A stretch of DNA of 64,000 nt from Opisthocomus hoazin (lineage: Eukaryota; Chordata; Aves; Opisthocomiformes; Opisthocomidae): NCBI RefSeq assembly GCF_030867145.1, contig NC_134419.1:1736001-1800000 (forward strand), read 5' to 3'. A program made the position numbers and the translations under genes. Shown here piece after piece: positions 14,491 through 27,800 of this stretch. Under the pieces are notes generated by a model. That model did not search any database, had not been told where the DNA came from, and worked only from the letters and a program-made list of their open reading frames with translations. The stretch's first letter is position 1. Each line of letters opens with the position of its first letter.

Positions 14491-17400
14491 GAAATGAAGC
14501 AACAAATTTTGTTCAGAATCCTTATGAGCAAACTCAAAATAAGGCAGGGTTTCTGCTTCCTTTTTGGAGATGGCAGATACAATTTCTCAGTACCTGAATG
14601 GCAAATGAAGAGCATAACCTTGTTTCAGGAGGCTCCTTCTCTTGTGGGTTTTAAATAGACTGTCACGAATGCAGACCTGCAGCTCCTTCGTGCATACCAA
14701 TGTAAAGCTCTGTGCACTGCCTCATGGGCTGAAAAAAAGACTCAGGAGTCAGCAACTGCCCATTAAAATTAAAACCAGTTTTAAAGGAAATGCCACAGCT
14801 GACTCAAATTTACCCATATTAATAAAAATTTTCACCTATTTTCTATACTGTTTCAAAATTCAAGAAATCGGTGATTGCCCATAATAACCCCAGGAAAAGG
14901 CAGCTGTATCGCAGAGCAACCGCCTGTTAGCAGCACTCCTGCATTCACAGTTTTTCCATTTTCCTTGGTGTAACTGCTTGGAATGGAGAAGCCCCTTTCA
15001 TTTGTGCTCAGGTTCGATTGATGGAGAACCAGACAACTCATTACCCAGGTAAAATTACAATCCAGTCCGCCCCTCTTTTCTTAAATTTCCTTTTACTTCA
15101 TGATTTTTCTCTTAAGAATAAGTAAACAAAACACATCTCCATTACAGACTGTGCCAAACCTGGGCGCCCTGCTCAGTTCAGCCCCCAGGAGCACACCCTG
15201 GGGACGTGCCCCCCGCCAGGGCCCAGCACCCAAACCCTGCTGCCAGCGGCTCTGAACCACGACTGCGGCACTTCCAGCAAGAAAAGAAACAAAACCTTTT
15301 GAAACCCACGTGGAAAGCAGAGGCAGCCCTCCCAGGACGCAGATTCCTCTGGTTCAGGGACCAGCCACCCATCGCACCCAAGCCAGGCTTTCAGACGCAC
15401 ACTGTGCTCCCGAACCAAGGCCAAGGACACTGCTATCACTTCTCTTTCGGTGTTACGGAATAACAGCTTGACATATTTTGCATGAATTAAGGTATCCTTC
15501 ATACCTGCTTCTTAAATAAAGGAAACCTAGCTTTCAGTTTTAAGGAAATACTACAGGACTGCAAGCCTCCATTCAAATGCATCTCTGAAAATATAGCCTG
15601 TGGGAAAATTAATATTGCTCATATTAGCAGCGTGTCACATGAAGTTTAAAAAATACAATTTCTCATCTCCCTGCAAACCTCCAGCTATAAGGATATGCTA
15701 ACCAACAGACGCTGTGCTGCACTATGCTGATCAAATCAGAAGTACAATTTTACCAGTCAGTGAAAAAAATGGCAGTACTTCACCTGCTAGTTCTCACCCA
15801 GCCAGCCAGCTAAGCCCTCGAGATTTATTCCTTGGGAGATAAGCAGAAGCAAACACATAATCCAAAGCAATGGCTCCATTCTTTACATTTCATCTACCCA
15901 GGTTTGCTCTCTGCAAGCTAGCCCTCGCGTCTTGCCAGCTCATCCCGTTTCTGAAGTGCAATGCACAGTGCCTCTTCAGACAAAGGACGGCGCTTCTAAT
16001 GGAGGCTTAACATGTCAAAAGCATGTATTTTTAATTAACAACACAGAGCTTGACATCACGGGTAATTCACTGCCCACACATCTGACTAATACACTGTCTC
16101 CAGACCAGCTCAAGAGATAAAACTCACAAAATAATAATAGCAGCTTTTTTTCAAATCCAAGCACAAAAGAGCTTTAGATACAAAGCTGGACAGTAAGCAC
16201 ACATTATTGTTGTTTCCTCCTGTGGCTTTTCTCATCAGCGAGGTGGCCTTTTCCAATCATTTATTATAGAATAAAAAGATTTACAAAATCAAGACCATCA
16301 GAGAGCGGCTAGGTCAGGAAATCTCCGAGTTTCTACTTATCTCAGTACCTAAGCAGCATGTACACTGAATAAAATACAATGTTGACATGCTGCCAGTAGA
16401 ACTGTGGGAACTCCATCATCAGGGTTTTTTCTCAGTTTCTGGGCTTTTCAAACACGAATTTAAAGCAGTAGATGAGGTAGGGGTGATTCCCACTGAAACC
16501 ACCAAGCAACATACCCATCCCTCCTGATCCGGAGATGCAAGAAACACACTCAGAATAGAGTTTGTACAAGTTTTGCTCCTGTCTCAGGGTTACAGTTTGG
16601 AATTTAAAAATTCATGGAGCTCAAATTTTGGAGAAATATAATTTGGTCCCATAAGATTCCTCCGTACACGCACAATAAGAAACCAGGACTTCTGCTGGTG
16701 GAGTGTACTTTCCTTCAACACCTGCAGGAGCTACAGAAGAGAAGGCTCTGGCTGGCTGCAGGACAAAGGCAGGCAGAAAGCACCAAGGCTGTGGTGTGGC
16801 TCTGCCTGCGGGACATCTCCCAGCTGTGCCACTGTGCCAGGTCCCCACTGGAAATTACCGCAGAGGTAAGGTCAAGTAGGCTGGAAGGGCTGGGGTTTGC
16901 TAAAGCATATGATGAAAAAGTTTATTCTTTCTGGGAGTGGAGACAGGCATGGACTCTGGGGCTGGTTCGCCGAGAGGCTGGAGGTTTGGCTGCAGAGCTT
17001 CAGGGCAGGAGCACCCCAAACTAGTGCTCACAGAGAATGGAGGTCTAACCCCCGAGGGACAAAAGGCATCACAGATTCAGATCCAAACAGGGATAGGTGA
17101 GAGGAGAAGAGGAAGGAATGAAGATCGATACATCAGAGAATTTCCACTGAAAGTGCAATTAAAAATGTCTTGATAATCCATTTTCCTCAATTAAATCAAT
17201 GAGGTGGGCTGGGCCCCTAAGCCAGTGGGTAGTCAAACCGCCAGTCTCTTCTCCATTTAATCTGTAAAATGTCACCTGTGTCACATTTACACCATAAGAT
17301 ATGGCCCTAATATGTGACGTTTCAGTTTGCAACACAATATTGAATACAAAATAAAAGAAGTCAGAGAAACAATGGCCTGCACGGGCACACAAAAGTAAAC

Positions 17401-18480
17401 CCTAGACCAGCAGGAGAAAGAAATACATGGCCTTTAAATGAATTTTCTTTATTCACATTCTGTTAAGTATTATTAAGTGATCTTAAACATCGAAGTAAGC
17501 CTCAAGTGACCTACAAATAAAGAATTAATACACCTAATTAAGAGCCAGGATGGTATGTTTATGGATGAGCTTGGGCACAACAGCAGCAGTGAAGACAAAA
17601 CCAAGCATACAAATGCAGGATGCAAAAGGCCTGAGGGGCTGCAAACAGACACAGGATCTGGATGCTGGCTCCCACCACCCCTCCCCCACCCCCTCCCCCT
17701 CCCCGGCACTGCAGAAACCCAGCGTGGGCTGGAAAGACTCTCACAGGGCACGATCGTCAGTGAGCAGCATTAAGGAGCATGAGGGAGATTTTACATTGCT
17801 TGCTTCAACACATTGCAAGCATCTTTAAAGATGGATTGGCTTACTTCAGGTCTGTCTTTCTATCCCCAAAATCTCATGATGAATAAGAGCTGGAAGCCTT
17901 CAAAACCACCACATACAGCCCCACGCCATGCCTTACAGGAAGCACAAAGGGAAGGAAAACCGCTGCTACCCGTGTAAAAAGCCCAGAGAGCAGCAGCCCC
18001 TTGCAGGGCGAGGGCTGGTGGGCACAGCCAGCCTCCGCTCCGCACACCCCGGCTCTCCGCAGGAGTCCCCCTCCACCGCAGGCCCTGCTCCATGCCGAAA
18101 CCCCATCGCAGGGAGCATCAGCATGAGCCATCGGAATTATTTGTTTACATAAAAGAAGCCAGTGGCAAGTCTATGCTACAAACTTCTGGGGAGGCCATTA
18201 GGCAGGCTAAGACATATCAATTCTGCTCAGTATAAAAGCATGGAGATGCAGTACACTCCCAACCCCACAACACGAAGGAAAGGGACACTCCAGCTTCACT
18301 ACAATGCACAGGAGATGCGCTAGAGAAAACAAGCAGTTCTACATCTATATTGAACAAGCACTTCTTTGTTCCAACCCTGTAACTGAGAGTACCTGAGGGC
18401 ATTCAATTGTTATGATAACATTGAGTAGCCAGTAGGAAGGTCCAGAAAGACACACACAGTGTGAGAAGAGCAAGAGCAGA
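14491..18480. other. intergenic, no gene recognised
   Basis: Mostly AT-rich unique sequence with a C-rich patch near 17,680-17,705. No frame exceeds 136 codons and none carries a recognised motif. No further repeat family was recognised. Confidence 0.6.
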
Positions 18481-18500
18481 GCAAGAGCAGAGCAAAGAGA

Positions 18501-18765
18501 GGAGAGGAGAGGAGAGGAGAGGAGAGGAGAGGAGAGGAGAGGAGAGGAGAGGAGAGGAGAGGAGAGGAGAGGAGAGGAGAGAAGAGAAGAGAAGAGAAGA
18601 GAAGAGAAGAGAAGAGAAGAGAAGAGAAGAGAAGAGAAGAGAAGAGAAGAGAAGAGAAGAGAAGAGAAGAGAAGAGAAGAGAAGAGAAGAGAAGAGAAGA
18701 GAAGAGAAGAGAAGAGAAGAGAAGAGAAGAGAAGAGAAGAGAAGAGAAGAGAAGAGAAGAGAAGA
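18501..18765. repeat. two-block purine pentanucleotide array
   Basis: A 265-bp all-purine stretch on the + strand. The first block is 16 perfect copies of GGAGA (18,501-18,580). The second is 37 perfect copies of GAAGA (18,581-18,765). There is no interruption inside either block and a single switch point between them. Short purine-rich lead-in sequence (agagcaagagcagagc) precedes it. Long open frames on both strands arise because the pentamer has no stop codon in any phase. They are not genes. Confidence 0.98.
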
Positions 18766-18848
18766 AGAGCTATGCGGGAGGGAGCAGCTGACACCTGCAC
18801 AAGAGAAGGCTTTCAGAGGAGTCTTCTTAGCAGACAGTGCGGTGCCGC

Positions 18849-19228
18849 TGTCCTGGGCTCGCCTGGGATGGGGTTAATTTTCACAACAAGCCAGGAGGGG
18901 ACACAGCCTGGCCAGCTGACCCAAACTGGCCAAACAAACGGGGTATTCCATACCCTGTGCAGTCATGCTCAGTGTGGAGTGGGGGAATTAATCACAGCTG
19001 GGCATCAGGAGGTGAGAGAGAGCTGCTCTGTGTATCCCCTTGTTTTTGTATATTCTTCTTAGCAGTATCATTGTTGTTACTGTTCGCTTCCTGTTTTCTG
19101 TTAAACTGTCCTTATCCCTACCCATGAGTTTTGCCTTTTTCTCCCAGTTCTCCTCCCCACCCCACAGGGGCAGGGGCGATGGAGCAGCCACGTGGCTCTC
19201 TGTTGCTGGCCAGGGCCAAACCACGACA
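18849..19228 (+). mobile_element. solo LTR of an avian endogenous retrovirus (ERVL-like)
   Basis: The 380-bp segment begins with TG and ends with CA, as LTRs do. It carries landmarks I recognise from avian ERVL-type LTRs: ggatggggttaattttc near the start, a block reading agctgacccaaactggcc, then ttccataccctgtgcagtca, a ttaaactgtccttatc block, and the terminal aaaccacgaca. The five bases before it (gccgc) and after it (gccac) match at four of five positions, a plausible decayed target-site duplication. No retroviral gag, pol or env frame lies beside it, so it looks like a solo LTR left by recombination. The exact family name is uncertain. Confidence 0.78.
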
Positions 19229-21366
19229 GCCACCAAGTGCTACCTACACCCACGCTCTTCTTACAACACACTGCACAGCAACTTGGAGACGGAGCCTCGG
19301 GGTACGATAGCGTTCGCTCAGACTACACCTGAAGGTTTTTGCTCTTCCAGCCAGGGAGGATATCTGGCCCAGATACCGTATTTAGTTTGCTGCTGCCATG
19401 CAGTAACTAAGCAGGGCTGCAGGAGTCACCCACTGCTGAGCAGCAGCTGGCGGGCACAAAACACTGCAAGTGTCAGGTACCCACACGCATCCATCCCTGG
19501 CAGTGCCTCTGCTCGGTGGGAGCCTCACACAGCTTTGTGCTTCCCAAAAGGAAGGCAATGATGAACACAACGTTGCCCCCTGACCGCAGCCAGCCCACCC
19601 CCCCCCCACTTTTTCACAGCACACAGAACAAGAGGTAATGTTAAATAATGGAAATCTCATATATTACATCACATACTTGGTGACTTCACTGTGCTGTAAT
19701 GAGCACTGGAAATAGCTGGCTTGCCCAGGAACCTAAAAAAATTGGATTATCTCAAATAAAGTCCAGCAATACTGATATTCCCCACTGAAGTCAACACCAG
19801 TCCCAGCTATGTGCAGTGAGCGAAAGAGGAGTGAAGCCCCACTTTCCAGCAAGGACAGACATCCAAAGCAGCTCCAAGACCTCTTTTCTCTTCAGACTGT
19901 GCTGTAAGACAAGTGGTGCTGCTTTGAGATCAATGGCATGGAAAGCTCACACAAGAGCATGGCAACTCCAGCAAGGAAATGCAGATCAACTCTCAGAGCC
20001 CCTGAACTGAAGCCTTCGTAGAAGCTGAAGGCAAAAAGAGAGTGCCCACCACACAGCGAGCTTCAGTAGGTAGGTGGCCTTTGGTTGTGACCCATTGCTT
20101 CTCCCTGGTGAGGCAGAAAATGGAGATGGATGGAGCAAGGGAAAAAAAAGCAAAGCAGAAAAATAGCATGAAAGGGGCTGAATGGTTGAAATCCAGAGAA
20201 TATTTGGGTTAAATGAGGTCAGCATATCAGGAGTGACGCCCTGGACTCAGCACCATTTTCAGTAGTTTGGTCAAACTGTACAAAGAGCCAAAGGACACCT
20301 GATTTTTCCTTGGCCCTAGGAGTGGATTAGTTGGGCAAAACAAAACCAGAAATCACAGATGAGTTCTTATGGCTAAGCCAGTGTACACAGTTTTATATTT
20401 AAAGTTCTTTATGAATTAGTGGCTTTCACATAGCAACCATATTCGCAGTAATCCTCATCTTTATGGTCTTCCCGCTCTGCCGTGGCCTCCATGAACTTGG
20501 CAAAGGTAGCTGTCTCCTCAAAAAGCCAGATTTTCCTCTGTGCACTCTGAAGCCCTGGCCAAGCAGCACTGAGCTACAGCAGGAACCAGAAAGAAGTCTG
20601 CCCTCAGCAGAAAAATATGGCAAAATTAAAGTCTCCATAAAGGATGCTGGAAGCCAGAAATAGAGGACCGAAAAATCAGTAGACCTCGTGCTTTGACTTG
20701 GAGTAACTAGGGAACTGCATAGCCTAGATCATGCTAAGAGAAGGTCAACAACATGCAAAATCCTAGCATACAATTCTAAGTATTCAGATCACTGTCACCT
20801 CCCAGAAGGATGAAATTTTTCCCTCAATAGGTATGCAAATCCATTTTGTCTCATCTGTTTAGACCCTAACTGAAAAAAAAAGAAAAAAATCAGGAGATAC
20901 AATAACAGGCAAAACTACTACTGTAGAACTATCACAAAAATAAAGCTAAAAATCTCACGGAATGTGACCTGGTGAGAGTCGCTGGTAACGTGATACTCCT
21001 GCTTCCTTGCCACCAGTGCTGTGGCACTGCTAGAACGAGGAAACGCTGCTCGGCGACGCAAGCAGGGTAAATGTACTCGCCATGCTGCAGGCTCTAAGCT
21101 CTGAAATTCCAGGTCGGCGCAGACCCCGTGTGTGTGGGGACAGGCAGCTGCCAGGTAACACCTCCAGCTGCGACCCAGCTTCATACCGATGTTCTGGGTC
21201 ACTCCTCAGGCAGTGCAGCATCCAAGTTCTGCGGCATCAGTGAGGATCCATAAAGCAACTCAGGGCCACAGCAGAAACAGGCAGCCTCCTCCCCAGTCCG
21301 GGCAGCCACACGCTGTGGGACACAACAGGGCCCACAACTGGGAATTCGGGGTCTGGCGGTCGTTTT
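19229..21366. other. intergenic, no gene recognised
   Basis: Unique sequence between the solo LTR and a CR1 copy. It includes a C run near 19,600. Open frames are short (under about 100 codons) and unsupported once the one overlapping the LTR is set aside. Confidence 0.6.
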
Positions 21367-21815
21367 CACAGAATCACAGAATCACAGAATATTAGGGGTT
21401 GGGACCTCTGTGGGTCATCTAGTCCAACCCCCTGCCCATGCAGGGTCACCCAGAGCCGGCTGCACAGGACCTTGTCCAGGCGGGGCTGGAATATCTCCAG
21501 AGAAGGAGACTCCACAACCTCTCCGGGCAGCCTGGGCCAGGGCTCCGTCACCCTCAGAGGGAAGAAGTTCTTCCTCATGTTCAGACGGAACTTCCTCTGC
21601 TCCAGTTTGTGCCCATTGCCCCTTGTCCTGTCACCGGGCACCACTGAAAAGAGCTTGGCCCCATCCTCCTGACCCCCACCCTTCAGATATTTAGAGGCAT
21701 TTATAAGGTCCCCTCGCAGCCTTCTCTTCTTCAGGCTGAACAAGCCCAGTTCCCTCAACCTCTCCTCGTAGGGGAGATGTTCCAGTCCCCTCACCATCCT
21801 CGTAGCCCTTTTTTT
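21367..21815 (-). mobile_element. CR1 LINE fragment with ORF2 C-terminus
   Basis: About 450 bp of CR1 in reverse orientation. It starts with three complements of the terminal octamer, followed by the 3' UTR and the ORF2 tail. The minus-strand translation contains [20 protein letters not shown] and [17 protein letters not shown], diagnostic of the region after the CR1 reverse transcriptase core. The frame is still open, implying a relatively young copy, but it lacks the catalytic domains. Confidence 0.95.
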
Positions 21816-24800
21816 TCCCTGGGGAGGATGAAGCAAGGGCACAAACTTCAAAATGCTGCAGAGGAAAGTGGGTCCAGAAGATGGAAATCCAGAACACCAC
21901 CATGGATCTCTGTGCTGTCACAAGCAAAATCAATTCAGTGTCATGTTAGAAGTTTACAACCAGCTGCCATATTAACATATGAGTGAAGGCTTTGAAATAT
22001 CTTATTAGCAGCACAAGAAAAAAATATTCCGCAGATAACTGGTGATAATGGTTTCTGAAAAGTTTCACATAAATAAGCTGAAAGCTGCAATTTTTCAGCA
22101 GTACTGTCAGTCTCACACCAGAGTATGTCAATGAATATCATATTTGTCTTCTGAGGCCTTTTTCATTTGAGATCTGTTTTGTTTTAGCAGTAAGACATGA
22201 TGGGAAAAATAACTATTTGTAGGATTACATTTCCCATCCTAACAATAAGTATTCTCACTAGAGCAGGGAAAATGGGAACATTGTATTGGTTAATCTTGCT
22301 CAAGACGATTCCTTTATTTATTCATATTATTAATTACTTCTATTTCTGTGTCATATTAGAGGGATATAAACAAAGGCAAGATTTTGCTCACGACTAAATC
22401 AAGCAAAAGGTAATCTGGACAACAAGAGCAGCTGATTAGCTGATTTTTCTACTGAAAAGCATTTGCCTGATTCTATGTACTTCCTTCTCCAATATACTGG
22501 TATGGGTTGTAACTATCAAATGCAGCTGGCAGAAATCAGCAGTGCAACAGCCCATACTGGCCAGCCAGCGCCAGGCCAAAACTGTTCACTCTGCGACGAC
22601 TAAAGCCACGGGGGATCGCTGGAGAAGCACAATTATTGATCCGTGTTGGACAGAGTGGGAACTGGGGTTGTTAAAAACCAGAATTCAGATTTTGAATGTG
22701 TTATAGTTCTCGTTCCAGATGGGTTTGTCCATCCACTGATCTGTCCTATCAGCCTATGTTATGTTGGATCCAACCACCAGAAAGCAAGTTTCTTTTTTCC
22801 AATTCAGTCTTTGAAATGGGAGGTTGTCCTGAGACATTTCCAGACCCAAGCCCCAAATCCTGCTCTAGGCTCAATCTGTTTAATTCCCTCTTCTGCCTCT
22901 AGACCTGCACTCACCCACCTCCTGGTTACCCACCTGCTGGTTACTGCACACTGTGCTCTGCTCCACCAGCTCACTGCCAGGGGGACAAACTGTGGGCTTC
23001 AGAGCGAATAAACTGAAATTATTTAAGAGATGGATGGAGTTGGTGTATTAAAAAAATTAACTCATTTAGCTGCCATCATTATGTATATTAACTTGGCTGA
23101 ACAGCAAAGGGGAGTAATTCTAAAAATATTTGAAGGGACCAAATACCCAGGATGCACTATTCAGAAGAATAAGGGAAGAGTACTGGAATTATTAGAGATG
23201 AGCTGCCAAGTATTTTAAGCACACTCTTCTTTTGCCTGAATTCTGAATTTGTTTCTTTATGTGGGCTTGAAAGACTGTCTAGTCCAGCTTTGCTGGATTT
23301 GTTCTTTGTTTCATCCTTAAAATATTAGGAATGCCAATATTAGCCTGGTTTAGGGGGTTTTTTTTGTTTTCTTTTTTAAACACAGTTCTTGAAGATCCCA
23401 AGGACATATTTTTAAGCCAAGCCTTAAGGAGGGATGGTGGATTTTCAGCAAAGCCTTCCTTTTTCTGAAATGTTAATTAGCCACTGAAGTGTCAAATTTA
23501 GGAAGAAAAACAGAAATTCACAATATTTCCCTCTCAACCTCTTCCTTTTAACCACAGAGTTTTCACTTCCTTTCTTCTGAAACTTTATCTTCACAGATTT
23601 TCTCAGGTTTTTGTAGGCCCCACACCTAAGAAGTTTAAAATAAATACCCCCTAAAGTCTTTTTCCAGTTACCAGTACCTAATTCATTACATGGTCTAGCT
23701 CATTAAGGGAGCTGACAGAACCCTACTTTCTAAGTATTTAGAAATTAAATAAGCAAGAGAATATCATTCTCAATTTTACTACGATTTGACATTATAAACT
23801 TCAATTCTCACAGCCCTTTGCTCATGCTGGAAATGTATCACGAAACAACCCTGGACTGACGGTAATTCCAGACAAGCTGTGAACCTGTCCATTTTAGTAC
23901 AAGGCAACTGATCATGAGTAAAGTTATTCAGCTAATTGTATCATCATATTCTAAAAACTGATTGGGCGACTTTCCCGTAACAGCTTCCAGCTTGCTCTCC
24001 CTTTCCAGCAACAACGTGAACAAAAAGAAGAATCACAAGGAACAGATGAAAGGAAAACCGAGGGGCTGCAACGGCCCTTTCATCCGCAGGTCTTAGAAAA
24101 TGTCTGGAGGGCAGATACTTCGGATTCCTCCTGAAGCAGCTGAGCTCCCCTGAAGCAGCCCTGTGCTGTCAACAAGCGCAGCAGCAGAGACCCGGCAGTG
24201 CCTTGGGCTGGAGTCCGGAGGATGCTGCATCCCACCTGAAACTTTTTAGGGAAAGTCTTCTTCTGAAAAGTTTATGTCAGGACAGGATTTCTTTTTAAGT
24301 GAGAAGATGGCAACCCTGGTGTAACTAACTGCAGCTAATCCAAACTGCAGAAAGCGAATGGCAAAGACAAGCAGGGAACCAGTAATGGAGAAGAGGCAGA
24401 AGCCTGGCTGGAGCCCTCCCCATGCCCCTGGCTCCAGACTCTGCTCCGCAGGGGCTCATGAGTGACATGAGTCATGAGAGTCAAACCCATACTCACAAGA
24501 TGCTACGACCAAACCTCACTTCCCTCAGTGCACTTCAAGAGGTCTGCAGGTCATTTCTAGTGCCAGGAAATGTTTTTGCTAGTTTTCAGCACAGGTTCAG
24601 CCCACGCCAGAGGTGGACACAGCTGGAGAGGGCTGTGCTGTACAGGATGAGCACTGGTGCCAACGGAAGAGGCATGTCTCCCCCCAAAATCCACTCTGTG
24701 ACACGCAATTCCTTGCAACAGACATTGAGACCGGTTTCATTTTCATCTCCAAGCCACGCAGCAGATTAATTACTCTCTGCTCGATGCAGCATTTCAAACC

Positions 24801-27800
24801 CTCTTTTCTTTCTGGCTTCATCTGACAAACAGATACACGTGTTGAAAACCGAGCTTTGCAGGCTCACCTTGGCTGGAACTGTTCAGCCTGGGCCTGCAGT
24901 CGTCATCCACCATACCTGCGTTGCGAACACAAAAGGACCACTCTCATATCTACAGTCCTAATCTCACAATAAACAGGCTTTTTTTTGCAAATAAAGTCAT
25001 TGCCAAGTAGTATACTATCTGGCTCTGCTCTGTTTAACTGAATAATTTGCTAGGACTGAATTACTATAGCCTGTATTAAATGTTGAGATTATCGAACATG
25101 TGCTTGTGCTGAATTAATATTTTATCGCTCCTGGGTCTTGTGTGGGCTGGCTGTTCTCCTGGAGTGCTTTAGCACCATGGAAACGTTGGGAGATATTTTC
25201 TCTTAATTGCATGAATGGTTGACAGATAACAGTACAGTACCATGGAATTAAGCCCCGATTGCTGATGAATTCTGATGAGCTGATATGCTGTTTCTGTTGT
25301 TTTAATTTTATTTTTAAACCTGGTAACTTCTGTCCTTGTCCATTATAATTTCTGAAAGCTTTAATACCAGTAGGTAATGTATCTGTATGACAGGTAGTAT
25401 ATAATTACCACAACTACAATTCACACAGAGGTGAGCCCTTAAAACTTAAGGGAAAATTTCAGTTAAGAAAGAATAAAAATCTATTGAGAGATCACAAATT
25501 CTAATGAAATCTTTCTTTTAATTTGTATTTTTATGGCAAGGCTAATTCCCTAAATAATCACCCCTTGGTTTTAGAATTGTCAAGAAAATACTGTTTAAGC
25601 ACTGTTATTCAAAACTGTTGTCAGCAAATACAGGTAGCTGGTTATAAATTGACTTTTTGTATTTCTCAGGTTAGCATTGTTCAATATCTTGTAGGACAGA
25701 GCCCTAGAAATCACAGAGCATTATTATATAATGAAGCAGTTTTGCAGAGTGCCTTTTTTTAAGCATAGTTTGTGCTGCATGATTCACTCTACTGTAACTA
25801 TGCAGGATGCATATGATACCTTTGAAAAATATTTTATCTGCCCATAGAAGTTTGTGACACAGACCTTCTCTGCATCCCTTGCTCTGCATTACAGGGTATT
25901 GCTGAAGGACCCCATGTACATTTGCTCAACATCCTGTGACTGTGTGATGGATAACAAATTGTACTAATTACCCCTAAACACAAACAAAAGGCAATTGCAT
26001 TCTGCAAATGGGACGAGACCAAAGTAGTACCAAAACTCAGCACAGCAACAAGCCCTTTCAGATGCCACAGTAAGTATCTGCCGCCAGACGAGCCTTACCG
26101 TGCGCTAGAAGGCTGATGGCATGGGGACAGCGAGTTCCCAAAGCACCTTCCTCTCACAAACCCAGCAGTGTTTTCCTGACGTGTGAATGCTTCAGTTTGT
26201 CTCGGCTGCGTTTGGGACTACATAGTTCAGCCTGCTCTCGGAGCTGGTTGGACTGGTGCCTATCAGAATCAGAAGGAACAACTGGTTTCAGATTGCTTTT
26301 AATTAATTTTCACAGAAATCTTGTGTAACCAGCAAATTATATTCCTTAAGACATCAGAAATCATGTAATGAATTTCGTTAAATTGCGTAAATTCTTTGCC
26401 ATTTTAGAAGAGCAGAGCATTCAGTGTTACATCACCGAAGCTGTGGCTGAGTCTTAGCCCCAAATTAAACACCAGTCTAAATCCACACTGAATCTAATCT
26501 GTACCCACATACTCTTTCAAGGATCCACTGCTCCTCGAAAGTTTTCTTGGCACTTTAAACATAGCAAGCTCTAAAGTATTGTCAAAATACTTTCCTGATT
26601 TTAATCAGAGCACATATGGAGAAACTGAACTCTGTCTGCAGGTGTCAGACAGATAGTCTGGAAGGGATTGACATATTTTTATTCACTCTGCCCATAAAAG
26701 AGCAGGGAAGCAGCACACATAAAGGGGCAGTTTTGAGAGCTGGGAGATCGTTTGGTCTTTGTGACCACTTGCTTCATGGTCTCTGCCAGAACTCTCAAGG
26801 AGTCCTTATACAAGAAACCAAATTATATTAAATCCATTTATCATCATTAATATGGCATTAGAAACTTCCAGTAAACCTTAAAAAAACAAAACAAAAAAGA
26901 GCGATGGATTTGAGCCAAATGCCAGATTTGAAATGAGGCATTTCTGAAAATCTGCACAATTCCAGTTCTGTATTTGGGTTTAGACCCAATTTTGTCTCTA
27001 TGCACTTCTTCAAATATGCAGCAGTAAAGCCTGGATCCACTCAGGATCTCAGATTTCTAGTGTTCAAAATCCAGGTTTGAGCTATACACTCTGAACTCAT
27101 CTCTACTGCCAGTGAGGGACAGAATCTAAACAAAGCCTTTAGGAAAAATCAACTATTGCATGTCCGTTCCTGCCCCACTCCCCAGGTCACCGGGCAGCTC
27201 CTCACAGACCGGAGCAGGAAGGGGGTCCGTCTCTCCATCTGGAGGTGGCAGGACACTGTCCTACAGACGCTGCCGACCCCGGTGACAGCAGGACGTACTC
27301 CAGGTTGCCTGCTTTCATAATACTCCCCTTTTTGTGCTGTGATACAACAGCACAAATACACAGATAAAAACACTCTCGGATAGGAATGCAGTGCTGCCGA
27401 ACCCTCAGACTCTGGCTCTTAGAGAGAGCCAAACGCCTGCATTTCTTACCACAGGTGCTCCGCACGCAAACGCACGCACATGTACTGCAGCCAGGTTTAC
27501 ACGGAGCCGCACAAACGGCACAGTCTCGCTCGTCCTGGAAGACACAACGAACTGCAACGCAGCCCAGCTGCTGCTGACCAACGCTCCCCAGCCCCCTGCG
27601 AGAGCTGCGGTCCCGCTGCTGGGAGCCCTGGAGACCACCTTCTCCTGCATGTGGCTCCTGCACGCTTTCCTTCAAAAATGACAATAGTTATGTTTGAAAA
27701 ACATCTAAATTCAGTAAAGCCAGAGCTAAACATGGCCATGGCCATTTCATAATACATCTGTTTATTCTCTACAGTTGTTAAAAAAATGACACCATTATCT

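Noticed and set aside
18345-18877. Long Arg/Glu or Leu/Ser repeat proteins on both strands
   Set aside because: Produced by the stop-free GGAGA/GAAGA array, not by genes.
21366-21851. 161-codon minus frame as a host gene
   Set aside because: The translation is the CR1 ORF2 C-terminus.
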